Assembly: GCA_900544645.1 (NCBI GenBank)
Contig: UQWG01000018.1
Location: forward strand, 1-34,243
DNA: 34,243 nucleotides
From: an uncultured Collinsella sp.
GTDB taxonomy: Bacteria; Actinomycetota; Coriobacteriia; Coriobacteriales; Coriobacteriaceae
Direction of reading: 5' to 3'
In this document: in pieces, positions 22,078-29,256 of the stretch
Layout of the letters: each line of letters opens with the position of its first letter
Position numbering within the stretch: the first letter of the stretch is position 1
Translations under genes and position numbers: made by a program
The notes under the pieces: model-generated
What the model saw: the letters and a program-made list of their open reading frames with translations, nothing else
Told to the model about the DNA's origin: nothing
Database searches by the model: none

Positions 22078-23925
22078 TTATTCCACGGTCACGCTCTTGG
22101 CGAGGTTTCGGGGCTGGTCGACGTCGCAGCCGCGCAGGATGGCGACCTCGCGGGCGAGCAGCTGCAGTGGAACGCTCGCCGTAATGGGGCTGAACACGTC
22201 GCGGACTGCCGGCACGCGGATGATGCAGTCGGCGATCTTGTTGATCTCCTCGTCGCCCTCGGTGGCAACGACGATGACCTTGGCGCCGCGCGCCTTGCAC
22301 TCCATGAGGTTCGACACGGTCTTGTCGTAGGTGGCACTCTTGGTGGCCACAGCGATGACAGGGAAGCCCGGGTCGATCAGGGCAATGGGGCCGTGCTTCA
22401 TCTCACCGGCGGCGTAGGCCTCGGCGTGCAGGTAGCTGACCTCCTTGAGCTTGAGCGCACCTTCGTAGGAAATAGCGGCGCCCATGCCGCGACCCACGAA
22501 CAGTGCGGACTGCGCGTCCTTGCACAGCAGGGCGGCCTCATGCACGGCATCGGTCTGCGTGTCCAAAATCCACTGGATCTGCTCGGCAGTATCGGAAAGC
22601 TCGCGGAACAGCATGCGTGCCTGTTTGGTGGTCAGGCGGTACTTGACCTGCGCCAGCAGCAGGGCCAGCAGCGTCAGGCTCACAACCTGGCCGATGAAGC
22701 TCTTGGTCGAGGCGACCGCGATCTCCTTGTTGGCCTTGGTGTAGATGACGCCGTCGCTCTCACGCGCCACGGGGCTGCCCACCACGTTGGTGATGCCGAA
22801 GACCTTGGCACCCTTGATGCGCGCGTCGCGAATGGCGGCAAGGGTATCGGCCGTCTCGCCCGACTGGGACACGGCAACGACAAGCGTCGTCGGCGTAATG
22901 ATGGGGTTGCGATAACGGAACTCGCTGGCCGCCTCCACCTCGGTGGGGATGCGAGCCCAACCCTCAATGAGATTCTTGGCAATGAGGCCAGCGTGATAGC
23001 TGGTGCCGCAAGCGATCACGTAGACGCGGTCGATGTCGTTGAGCTCCTCGAGCGAAAGGCCCAGCTCGTCAATATCGAGCTCGCCAGCAGGCGTCATGCG
23101 ACCCACCAGCGTGTCGCGCACCACGCGCGGCTGCTCGTGAATCTCCTTGAGCATAAAGTCGGGATAACCGCCCTTTTCTGCCATGTCCAGGTCCCAGTCG
23201 ATGTGGGTGACCTTGGGCTCGATAACGTTGCCGGCCTCGTCGGTGTACTCGACGCCTGCGGGCGTGAGCTTGGCAAACTGACCGTCCTCGAGCACCACGA
23301 CGTCGCGGGTTGCGTCGATGAGCGCGATGACGTCGGAGGCGACATAGGCGCCGGTCTCGCCCGCGCCGACCACGATCGGGGAATCCTTGCGGGCCACGGC
23401 GATCACGCCGGGCTCGTCAGCGCACACGGCGGCCAGACCATAGGCACCGACCACGTGGGTGCAAGCCTCGCGCACGGAGGCCATCAGGTCGTGCGTCTCG
23501 GCATAAGCCTCTTCGATCAGATGCGCGAAGACCTCGGTATCGGTCTCGCTCTTAAAGTGATGGCCGCGGCCCTCCAGCTCTTCGCGCAGCTCGGCGAAGT
23601 TCTCGATGATGCCGTTGTGGACGATGGCGATACGACCGTCGCAGCTGGTGTGGGGGTGAGCGTTAACGACGGAGGGCTTGCCGTGAGTGGCCCAACGGGT
23701 GTGGCCGATACCGCAGGTAGCGTCGCTGTCAATGTTGGAAAGTTCGCTCTCCAAGCCCGCGACCTTACCCACGCGGCGGATGACATCGAGGTGCGCCGCG
23801 GCGCCCTCGCCCACCTCGAGCGCGACGCCCGAGGAGTCATAGCCGCGATACTCCATACGCTTGAGGCCCGTAACCAGGATGTTCTTTGCAATATCAGAGC
23901 CGGTGTAGCCGACGATTCCGCACAT
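22078..23925 (-). CDS. glmS: Glutamine-fructose-6-phosphate aminotransferase (isomerising)
   Basis: A 615-residue GlmS, the first enzyme of amino-sugar and peptidoglycan precursor synthesis: fructose-6-P plus glutamine gives glucosamine-6-P. The mature N-terminal nucleophile is Cys2 in MCGIVGYTG. The class II glutaminase domain spans about residues 2-230 (LKRMEYRGYDSSGVAL, GIGHTRWATHGKPS). Two SIS sugar-phosphate domains follow, with VIACGTSYHAG, AVSQSGETADTLAAI, ASTKSFIGQV and the family C-terminus QPRNLAKSVTVE. Length is normal (about 608-615). It is monocistronic, with a terminator at 22013-22052 and a -10 box TACAAT at 24000-24005. The upstream region shows an inverted-repeat operator (24027-24060) and no sign of a glmS ribozyme, so control is probably by a repressor or activator protein. 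Confidence 0.97.
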   Translation of the reverse strand: MCGIVGYTGSDIAKNILVTGLKRMEYRGYDSSGVALEVGEGAAAHLDVIRRVGKVAGLESELSNIDSDATCGIGHTRWATHGKPSVVNAHPHTSCDGRIAIVHNGIIENFAELREELEGRGHHFKSETDTEVFAHLIEEAYAETHDLMASVREACTHVVGAYGLAAVCADEPGVIAVARKDSPIVVGAGETGAYVASDVIALIDATRDVVVLEDGQFAKLTPAGVEYTDEAGNVIEPKVTHIDWDLDMAEKGGYPDFMLKEIHEQPRVVRDTLVGRMTPAGELDIDELGLSLEELNDIDRVYVIACGTSYHAGLIAKNLIEGWARIPTEVEAASEFRYRNPIITPTTLVVAVSQSGETADTLAAIRDARIKGAKVFGITNVVGSPVARESDGVIYTKANKEIAVASTKSFIGQVVSLTLLALLLAQVKYRLTTKQARMLFRELSDTAEQIQWILDTQTDAVHEAALLCKDAQSALFVGRGMGAAISYEGALKLKEVSYLHAEAYAAGEMKHGPIALIDPGFPVIAVATKSATYDKTVSNLMECKARGAKVIVVATEGDEEINKIADCIIRVPAVRDVFSPITASVPLQLLAREVAILRGCDVDQPRNLAKSVTVE

Positions 23926-23999
23926 AAGATAAATCCCTTCGTTCGCGTGACTGCAAGACGTCCACGCACAAAGGGCGCTGAGACGTACAACGTTCGAGT

Positions 24000-24060
24000 A
24001 TTGTACTCACGCAAACGCAAGCTGATATACCAGAAGTGGTATCTCAACTTAGATACCACT
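24000..24060 (-). promoter_or_regulatory. glmS promoter and operator
   Basis: On the minus strand TACAAT (24000-24005) has no good -35. Overlapping and upstream of that position lies AGTGGTATCT (24035-24044) repeated inverted as AGATACCACT (24051-24060) around CAACTT, and ATACCA-GAAG-TGGTAT (24027-24042) nested at one side. Three TGGTAT half sites resemble operators of GntR/HutC-type amino-sugar regulators such as NagR/DasR, though the exact match was not tested. Confidence 0.55.
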
Positions 24061-24140
24061 CGATGCACACACGTCCAGCCGGTCCAAACCACCACAAAGG
24101 TACCTGCCCCCTTCGTGGTGGTCGCGCTGGCAACAGCGTT

Positions 24141-24190
24141 TCCCCAGATAAAACCTGCCAAAATAAACCTGTCCCTTTTTTGAAGGTTTG
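24141..24190 (-). repeat. Palindromic repeat, GGGACAGG family, copy 2 (inverted)
   Basis: On the minus strand it carries the family core GGGACAGGTTTATTTTGGCAGG, then TTTTATCTGGGGAAACGC. One arm is slightly degenerate (TTTTTGAAGGTTT). It sits directly upstream of the -10 box of the LacI gene and so may serve as, or disturb, its promoter. Confidence 0.7.
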
Positions 24191-24196
24191 GGATGC

Positions 24197-24202
24197 TACA
24201 AT
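24197..24202 (+). promoter_or_regulatory. Probable -10 box of the LacI gene
   Basis: TACAAT, 36 bases before the ATG at 24238. The -35 position falls inside the palindromic repeat at 24141-24190 and is not canonical. Confidence 0.4.
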
Positions 24203-24237
24203 CTGGCTTGTACTTGAAACGCATCAAAGGGGCCGCT

Positions 24238-25347
24238 ATGGCAAAGGTAAAAATCAGCGACGTCGCGCGCGAGGCCGGGGTTTCGCTGGGCACGGTTTCC
24301 AACGCGCTCAACCACCCCGAAAAGCTGCGCCCCGAGACCCTCAAGCTCATCAACGAGACCATCAATCGCCTTGGCTACCTGCCCAACCAAAGCGCCCGTC
24401 AGCTCGCGGGCGGCGCCACCAAGTCCTTTGGCCTGGTGCTCCCCCGTCTCGATCACGGCTTTTCGCTCCAAATCGCCAGCGGCGCCCACAACGAGGCCCG
24501 CAAGCACGGCTACGACTTGCTCATCGCCAACGCCGATAACGACGATATTCTTGAAGACCATTACCTGCGCTACTTTATGGGCACCCAGATGTCCGGCGTC
24601 ATGGTTCAGCCCATGGCATCCCCCGACTGGCACCCCGCCATGACCAAGATGCCCGTGCCGATCGTCCATCTGGACATCCATTGCTCCGAGCCCGGCTACT
24701 ACGTAGCGGCCGACAACGAGGCCCAGGGTCGCATCATTGCCGAACTTGCCATCGCCCGCGGCGCGCACCATATTGTCGTCGTCGGCCGAGCAGCATTTAT
24801 GCAACTCACCCTGCGCGTCCTTGGCATTCATAAGGCGCTCGCCCTGCACCCCGATATCAAGATCGAAGTCATCGACGCCGGCGAATGGAATACCGCTGCC
24901 GACGGCTACGGCATCGGTGCCCAAATCGCCGAGCGCCCCGCGGACGAACGTCCCGATTTTGTCGTCGGCCTGACCGATGTGTTGGCCTCGGGCGTTATCT
25001 CGGCGCTGGTCGACAAGGGCATCTCTGTCCCCGGGCAAGTACGCGTAGCAGGCTGCGATGGCAACCCGCTCGCTTGGAGTGGATCGGTCCCGCTCACTAC
25101 GGTAGCGCCCCCGGGCTACGAGATTGGCCGCAAGGGCGTTCAATTGCTCATGGAGCAAATCGAGAACAAGGCCCCGGCAAAGACCAAGCATATCCGTGTC
25201 GGCTCCGCAGCGCGTACCGTCACCGCAGTCGCCGCCGAGGATATCAACCGCCAAGAACTGGTACGTCCGTTCCTACTGGAACGCGCCAGCACCCAGGCAA
25301 GCAGCCAGACCGACGCCACGGCCATCAACCTCGGTGCGTATCTATAG
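24238..25347 (+). CDS. LacI family transcriptional regulator
   Basis: A 369-residue LacI/GalR regulator. Residues 4-25 are the helix-turn-helix (KISDVAREAGVSLGTVSNAL), followed by the hinge helix region NRLGYLPNQSARQLAGG (about 45-61) that inserts into the minor groove. Residues 62-340 are the periplasmic-binding-protein-like sugar domain (FGLVLPRLDHGFS; VAGCDGNPLAWSGSVPLTTV near the end). A tail of about 25 residues after the usual end is Thr/Ala/Gln-rich. The ATG at 24238 has AAGGGG upstream. No sugar operon is immediately adjacent, so its targets are probably elsewhere, perhaps the PTS operon at 27.8-33.9 kb. It ends at a strong bidirectional terminator shared with the convergent HAD gene. 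Confidence 0.93.
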   Translation: MAKVKISDVAREAGVSLGTVSNALNHPEKLRPETLKLINETINRLGYLPNQSARQLAGGATKSFGLVLPRLDHGFSLQIASGAHNEARKHGYDLLIANADNDDILEDHYLRYFMGTQMSGVMVQPMASPDWHPAMTKMPVPIVHLDIHCSEPGYYVAADNEAQGRIIAELAIARGAHHIVVVGRAAFMQLTLRVLGIHKALALHPDIKIEVIDAGEWNTAADGYGIGAQIAERPADERPDFVVGLTDVLASGVISALVDKGISVPGQVRVAGCDGNPLAWSGSVPLTTVAPPGYEIGRKGVQLLMEQIENKAPAKTKHIRVGSAARTVTAVAAEDINRQELVRPFLLERASTQASSQTDATAINLGAYL

Positions 25348-25373
25348 CACGCCCGCGAGTATGCTAAGTCGCC

Positions 25374-25425
25374 GCTTAAGCAAAAGGGGCCCGACCATTG
25401 CCGGACCCCTTTTGCTTAAGCGCAA
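25374..25425. terminator. Bidirectional terminator between LacI and HAD genes
   Basis: GCTTAAGCAAAAGGGG (25374-25389) and CCCCTTTTGCTTAAGC (25406-25421) are perfect 16-base arms around a 16-base loop. The CTTTT and AAAAG runs inside the arms give U-rich ends in both directions. It lies between two convergent stops. Confidence 0.85.
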
Positions 25426-25460
25426 ACGTGAGCAATCGCTCGTTTCAACGCCGCAATTTT

Positions 25461-26111
25461 CTAGCGCACAGTCTTGATTGCCGCCGCCAGGTCGAACAAC
25501 GTATCGAGCACGGCCTCGCAGCCATCCACCACGTCCTGCGGCAGCGGCACAATATCGGGGACGGCAAAGACGTGGCAGCCGGCCGTGATGCCCGAGACGC
25601 AACCATTGCGCGAATCCTCGACCACGGCGCACTCCTCGGGGGCAAAGCCCGCACGCTCGCAGGCGAGCAGATACATCTCGGGGTCGGGCTTGCCGTGCAC
25701 GACGTCCTCGCCACACGTTACCGTTTCAAACTTGTCAAAAAGACCGACCATCTTAAGGTTGCGCTCGGCCGTAACGAGGCGCGACGACGTCGCTAGGCCC
25801 ACGTGATAGCTCGCAGCTAGCAACTCGTCTAGGCACTCGGCGGCGCCGGCCTTAAGCTCCAGTTCGGTCTTGACCATCTCGTCGCGAATCTCCTTGTGGC
25901 GACGATAGATCGCCTCGGTGGTTTCGTGGCTGCCATAATGCTTATCGAGGATATCCATAACATCGGGCAGCGTGCGGCCGATAAACTGATGGATCAGCGC
26001 TTCATCAATCGCGAGCCCCAGCTCAGCGGCGCCTGCCTTCCAGGCCTTAATCCCCAAACGCTCGGTATCGACCAGCGTTCCATCCATGTCAAAAATAACA
26101 GCCTTGATCAT
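25461..26111 (-). CDS. HAD family hydrolase (beta-phosphoglucomutase/phosphatase-like)
   Basis: A 216-residue haloacid dehalogenase-superfamily enzyme with all four motifs: I FDMDGTLVD with nucleophile Asp8 and acid Asp10, II ATSSR, III HGKPDPEMY with the conserved Lys, and IV VVEDSRNG with the Mg-binding Asp. An alpha-helical C1 cap (about residues 16-85) places it with small-molecule phosphatases and phosphomutases such as sugar-phosphate or phosphoglycolate phosphatases. The ATG at 26111 puts motif I at the usual position and has GGGGGA upstream. It is divergent from larE across a region with a 17-base palindrome. The substrate cannot be inferred. Confidence 0.92.
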   Translation of the reverse strand: MIKAVIFDMDGTLVDTERLGIKAWKAGAAELGLAIDEALIHQFIGRTLPDVMDILDKHYGSHETTEAIYRRHKEIRDEMVKTELELKAGAAECLDELLAASYHVGLATSSRLVTAERNLKMVGLFDKFETVTCGEDVVHGKPDPEMYLLACERAGFAPEECAVVEDSRNGCVSGITAGCHVFAVPDIVPLPQDVVDGCEAVLDTLFDLAAAIKTVR

Positions 26112-26171
26112 ATCGGTCCCCCATCGACTCTCGCTGTCGCGTTGCTGCAACTCTACCGCATTTGGCAACTT

Positions 26172-26188
26172 GTATATAACGTATATAC
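26172..26188. promoter_or_regulatory. Palindrome GTATATA-ACG-TATATAC in divergent promoter region
   Basis: A perfect 7-base inverted repeat with a 3-base centre, between the HAD gene (start 26111) and larE (start 26285). It resembles operators of GntR-type regulators (TNGTATATACNA-like). It is A/T-rich and could also include -10 elements for either gene. Confidence 0.5.
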
Positions 26189-26284
26189 CATATTGCACTT
26201 TCGTTACACAGATAGAAGTCTTATGGCAAGTAACGCATTAGGATTATAGTTTTCGATCGAGTACTCAACGATAAGGAACGTTTC

Positions 26285-27163
26285 ATGATTTTAGACACCA
26301 CGGCACCCGCAGAGGAGCTTCAAGACAAGCTATCGGCGCTCGAGCAGCTGCTTTTGGCATACGGGCGCGTGGCTATCGGGTTTTCCGGCGGCGTTGACAG
26401 CAGCTTTTTGGCCGCCGTATGCGCCCGCGTCATGCCTACCAATACTCTTCTCGTCCATCTCACCACGCCGCTCATCGGCACGCCCGAGCAGGCTTCGTTT
26501 GAGCAGTCCGTTGATGGGCAGGCCAATGAGGGGCCGCATTTTAAGCTCCCCGTGCTCAATCTTTCGGTGGATCAGCTGCAGCTCCCCCAAGTAGCCTGCA
26601 ACGATGCTAATCGCTGCTACCACTGCAAGCACGCCGGCTTTACCGCCATCGTCAACCACGCCAAGTCGCTCGGCTTTCCCACCGTCATCGATGGCAGCAA
26701 TGCAAGCGATCGCGGTGACTACCGCCCCGGCATGCGTGCGGCAGAAGAGCTCGGCGTACGCTCACCCCTTATGGAGGTCGGCTTTACCAAGGACGAAGAG
26801 CGCGAGCTGCTGCGCGCATGGGGCTATCCCGTTTGGAACCTGCCGGCGGGAGCATGTCTTGCCACCCGCGTCCCCACGGGCGAGGAGCTTACGCGCGAGA
26901 AGGTCGATTTAATCCGCGCCTGCGAGGATTACCTGCACAATCTTGATCTGGCACAGGTACGCGCGCGCTTGATCGGCGGCTGCATGCATATCGAGGCCGC
27001 ACCCGCAGATGTCGCCAAGATTGCTGCCCTCGGTGGCAACGCCGTCGATGCCGAGGGCAAAACCCCGCTGCCCGCCGTTATCGAGTCCGCGCTGCGCGAG
27101 CTGGGCTGCGACCATATCTCCCCCGAGGTCACCTCCTACATCCACGGCAACATGAACCTTTAG
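26285..27163 (+). CDS. larE: ATP-dependent sacrificial sulfur transferase (LarE family)
   Basis: A 292-residue PP-loop enzyme. SGGVDSS (34-40) is the ATP pyrophosphatase loop. LarE adds sulfur to the pyridinium biscarboxylate precursor of the nickel-pincer nucleotide cofactor of lactate racemase. Cys191 in PAGACLATR matches the position of the sulfur-donating Cys of Lactiplantibacillus LarE. In addition a CxxC pair (Cys111, Cys114 in RCYHCK) is present; together these three cysteines fit the class of LarE that holds a [4Fe-4S] cluster, as described for Thermotoga, which would allow catalytic rather than sacrificial sulfur transfer. No larA, larB or larC is nearby. The ATG at 26285 follows AAGGA. 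Alternatives within the family (other PP-loop sulfurases) are less likely. Confidence 0.88.
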   Translation: MILDTTAPAEELQDKLSALEQLLLAYGRVAIGFSGGVDSSFLAAVCARVMPTNTLLVHLTTPLIGTPEQASFEQSVDGQANEGPHFKLPVLNLSVDQLQLPQVACNDANRCYHCKHAGFTAIVNHAKSLGFPTVIDGSNASDRGDYRPGMRAAEELGVRSPLMEVGFTKDEERELLRAWGYPVWNLPAGACLATRVPTGEELTREKVDLIRACEDYLHNLDLAQVRARLIGGCMHIEAAPADVAKIAALGGNAVDAEGKTPLPAVIESALRELGCDHISPEVTSYIHGNMNL

Positions 27164-27164
27164 A

Positions 27165-27189
27165 TTACGCCGTTTTACAAACGGCGTAA
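27165..27189 (+). repeat. Hairpin directly after larE stop
   Basis: TTACGCCGTTT (27165-27175) and AAACGGCGTAA (27179-27189) are perfect 11-base arms with a 3-base loop, 1 base after the stop codon. There is no T-run, so it is an mRNA-end or rho-type structure rather than a classical terminator. The stretch 27190-27853 contains no intact gene; further hairpin arms GCCCCTCTA/TAGAGGGGC lie at 27312-27320 and 27346-27354. Confidence 0.6.
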
Positions 27190-27243
27190 CTGCTCGGCGC
27201 TGCGCGGGCTCCGGGCACATATGCTCAACCTGGACTGCGTTAA

Positions 27244-27292
27244 CTGACCTGTCAATAAGGGACAGGTTTGTTTTGGCAGGTTTTATCTTGGG
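27244..27292 (+). repeat. Palindromic repeat, GGGACAGG family, copy 3
   Basis: ACCTGTCAATA, AGGGACAGGTTTG, TTTTGGCAGGT, then TTTATCTTGGG. It matches the copy at 21960-22004 except for a few bases, one arm being degenerate. It lies in the non-coding region after larE. Confidence 0.8.
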
Positions 27293-27367
27293 AAAATATC
27301 GCGAGGCAGTCGCCCCTCTAGCACCCATCAAACTTCGAGAGACGATAGAGGGGCAATTCGGCTGCAT

Positions 27368-27499
27368 CTACTTCTTCCGATAGCGGCGGTTGCGGCTCGT
27401 CGATGAACCCATTACTTCGATGAGCCCTTTATCCGTCATTTTTGGCAGATGGTAGCTGACGGACGAATTTTGGCATTCCGTCTCTCTAAAACAAGGCGC
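27368..27499 (-). pseudogene. Remnant of a winged-helix DNA-binding protein C-terminus
   Basis: The minus strand is open for 43 codons to a TAG at 27368-27370. It encodes a credible winged-helix tail: SSVSYHLPKMTDKGLIEVMG, then SSTSRNRRYRKK. This matches the usual end of the helix-turn-helix at the C-terminus of Schlafen/AlbA_2-type ATP-binding proteins or similar regulators. Upstream an in-frame TAA (27500-27502) falls within the palindrome at 27480-27545, and there is no start codon or ribosome binding site. CTCTCTAAA-type repeats further upstream (LSK when read in the right frame) may be remnants of the low-complexity spacer often found before this domain. It is therefore a decayed 3' fragment. 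Confidence 0.5.
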
Positions 27500-27545
27500 T
27501 TATCTCTCTAACTTTAGAGAGATAAGCGCCTTGTTTTAGAGAGAC
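27480..27545. repeat. Perfect 66-base palindrome and AGAGAGA-motif cluster
   Basis: Bases 27480-27511 and 27514-27545 are perfect 32-base inverted copies with a 2-base centre. The motif TCTCTAA/TTAGAGA recurs in both orientations at both ends and the centre of this palindrome and again up to about 27650 (roughly nine copies). There is no T-run and no CRISPR-like spacing. Confidence 0.85.
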
Positions 27546-27695
27546 ATTAAGAGAGATGTATCGAATTCGCTGCTAGATTGCCTAATGCTATCTCTCTAAC
27601 CAACCTTCTCTTTAGAGAGACATTTAGAGAGATGAGCGCGACCTCTCTAATCAAGGGCTCCACTCTTTAAGGTGCACACTTCCTAACCGTGCCCT

Positions 27696-27711
27696 AAGTT
27701 GCGGTGAAATA
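27696..27711 (+). repeat. Partial copy of the GTTGCGGTG repeat
   Basis: AAGTTGCGGTGAAATA is identical to 16 bases of the arm of the inverted repeat at 5615-5692. Here it is a single arm, about 12 bases before a GGGACAGG-type repeat. Confidence 0.6.
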
Positions 27712-27722
27712 ACTCACGATTA

Positions 27723-27770
27723 GCCTGCCAAAAAGGGATAGGTTTATTTTGGCAGGTTTTATCTGGGGAA
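27723..27770 (+). repeat. Palindromic repeat, GGGACAGG family, copy 4
   Basis: CCTGCCAAAA, AGGGATAGGTTTA, TTTTGGCAGG, then TTTTATCTGGGGAAACGC. The arms are perfect, the core has one change (GGGATAGG). The TCTGGGGAAACGC tail is shared with copy 2. Confidence 0.85.
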
Positions 27771-27779
27771 ACGCAAACA

Positions 27780-27810
27780 GGGCCGCGACACCTATATGGC
27801 GTCGCGGCCC
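27780..27810. terminator. Hairpin at the 3' end of the PTS operon
   Basis: GGGCCGCGAC (27780-27789) and GTCGCGGCCC (27801-27810) are perfect arms with an 11-base loop. TTTTCC follows on the plus strand; on the minus strand TGTTTGCGTTT follows. It lies 43 bases past the stop of the last operon gene and probably ends the operon transcript. Confidence 0.65.
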
Positions 27811-27853
27811 TTTTCCTTGGAGAAGGATCGATTGATTGAACGGGATGACCGTT

Positions 27854-28306
27854 CTAGTCTTCGAGTCCGCTATTGATGAGCTCCGCAATCTCAACGGGAT
27901 CGGTGCTCGCGCGCACCTTGTCGCGGAAGCCGGCGTCCATCAGCATTACGGCAGCCTTGGAGAGCAGGCGCAGATGCGTGGTTCCAGCCTCGCCGGCAGG
28001 CACGTACAGCGCGAGCGCAACATCGACGGGCACCCCATCGAAGCTCGGCCATTCAACGGGCTCGGTCAGTTTAAGCACGACAACGCCCGGCGTGTGGATC
28101 GCGTCGCTTTTGGCATGCGGAACGGCAAAACCGGCGACAAGGCCGGTCTCGGCCTCGTTCTCGCGAGCAATGAAGGCGGCCTCTACGGCAGATGCGTCAT
28201 CGGCAAAGCCGAGCTCGATGGCCTGCTCGGACAAATAATGTAGGGCGTCCTCGCGCGAGGCGGCGGTATACCCGATTGTCACTTGGTTGGCAGATACAAA
28301 TCCCAT
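27854..28306 (-). CDS. PTS fructose-type EIIA component
   Basis: A 150-residue EIIA of the fructose/mannitol (PtsN-like fold) family. The phosphorylated His64 is in GFAVPHAKSDAI, and the flanking strand VVVLKLTEPVEW and C-terminal helices are typical. It would accept phosphate from HPr and pass it to the EIIB domain of the IIBC protein at the other end of the same operon. The ATG at 28306 follows AAGGAAGG. Twelve bases separate it from the transketolase C-subunit gene upstream, so it is the last gene of the operon. It is separated from IIBC by four enzyme genes, an unusual order that ties these enzymes to one transported sugar. Confidence 0.92.
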   Translation of the reverse strand: MGFVSANQVTIGYTAASREDALHYLSEQAIELGFADDASAVEAAFIARENEAETGLVAGFAVPHAKSDAIHTPGVVVLKLTEPVEWPSFDGVPVDVALALYVPAGEAGTTHLRLLSKAAVMLMDAGFRDKVRASTDPVEIAELINSGLED

Positions 28307-28317
28307 GGAAACCTTCC

Positions 28318-29256
28318 TTACAACACGGACCTGACCGCAGCTTCGATGCCGTCGGCGTCCAAACCGTACTTGTGCAGCAAATCGACCGCAGGGCCGGACT
28401 CGCCATACACATCGCGCACGCCGACGCGACGCATCGGCACCGGATGCTGCTCCGCGAGCACCGAGGCCACGGCCTCGCCAAGACCACCGATAATCGAATG
28501 CTCCTCGGCAGTGACCACACGACCGGTCTTCTTGGCGCTGGCAACCACCAGGCGCTCATCAAGCGGCTTGATCGTGTGCATATTGATGACCTCGGCATCG
28601 ATACCATCGGCAGCGAGCGCCTCGGCAGCCTCAAGCGCCTCGGCGACCATAAGGCCACAAGCGATGATGGTCACATCGGACCCCTCGCGCACGACCACGC
28701 CGCGACCAATCTTGAACTCATAGTCCTCGTGATCGTTAATGACCGGCGTTGCCAGGCGTCCGAAGCGCATGTAGACCGGTCCCTCAAACTCATAGGCGGC
28801 GCGCACGCAAGCGCGAGCCTCGATGTCATCGGCGGGAACGATTACCGTCATACCCGGGATCGTGCGCATGAGCGCGATGTCCTCGCAGCACTGATGCGTG
28901 GCGCCGTCTTCACCGACCGAGATACCCGCATGCGTGGCACCGATTTTGACGTTGAGGTGCGGATAGCCAATGGAATTACGCACTTGTTCGTACGCGCGGC
29001 CGGCGGCGAACATGGCAAAGGTGCTCGCAAAGGCGACGTGGCCCGTGGTCGCAATGCCGGCGGCGAGCCCCATCAAGTTGCTCTCGGCAATGCCGGCATC
29101 GTAGAAGCGCTCAGGGTGCGCAGCCTTAAACTTACCCGTCTGCGTAGCGGCAGCCAGGTCGGCATCGAGCACTACAAAGTCATCGTGCTCATTGCCCAGC
29201 TCGACGAGCGCCTCGCCGTAGCTTACGCGCGTGGCGACTTTTTTGACCTCTGCCAT
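28318..29256 (-). CDS. Transketolase, C-terminal subunit
   Basis: A 312-residue split transketolase subunit holding the pyrimidine-binding and C-terminal domains. Glu58 in YDAGIAESN is the catalytic glutamate that activates the thiamine diphosphate aminopyrimidine; VKIGATHAGISVGEDGATHQ and DIALMRTIPGMTVIVPAD are family hallmarks, and TVITA-type strand FKIG plus VVTAEEHSIIGGLGEAVA lies in the C-domain. It works as a complex with the N-subunit to move two-carbon units between ketose and aldose phosphates. The start codon shares its A with the stop of the N-subunit gene (TAATG), giving tight translational coupling and equal stoichiometry. Confidence 0.95.
   Translation of the reverse strand: MAEVKKVATRVSYGEALVELGNEHDDFVVLDADLAAATQTGKFKAAHPERFYDAGIAESNLMGLAAGIATTGHVAFASTFAMFAAGRAYEQVRNSIGYPHLNVKIGATHAGISVGEDGATHQCCEDIALMRTIPGMTVIVPADDIEARACVRAAYEFEGPVYMRFGRLATPVINDHEDYEFKIGRGVVVREGSDVTIIACGLMVAEALEAAEALAADGIDAEVINMHTIKPLDERLVVASAKKTGRVVTAEEHSIIGGLGEAVASVLAEQHPVPMRRVGVRDVYGESGPAVDLLHKYGLDADGIEAAVRSVL

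Noticed and set aside
22393..24183. 596-codon plus-strand open frame opposite glmS
   Set aside because: Antisense shadow of glmS; no domain, and it runs through the glmS promoter and into a palindromic repeat.
23926..24237. glmS ribozyme upstream of glmS
   Set aside because: The leader after the -10 box is only about 70 bases and no conserved ribozyme core or pseudoknot was recognised. The strong inverted repeat lies upstream of the start site, which fits an operator.
27480..27650. CRISPR array
   Set aside because: The AGAGAGA units are short, occur in both orientations and lack regular spacers. No cas genes are present.
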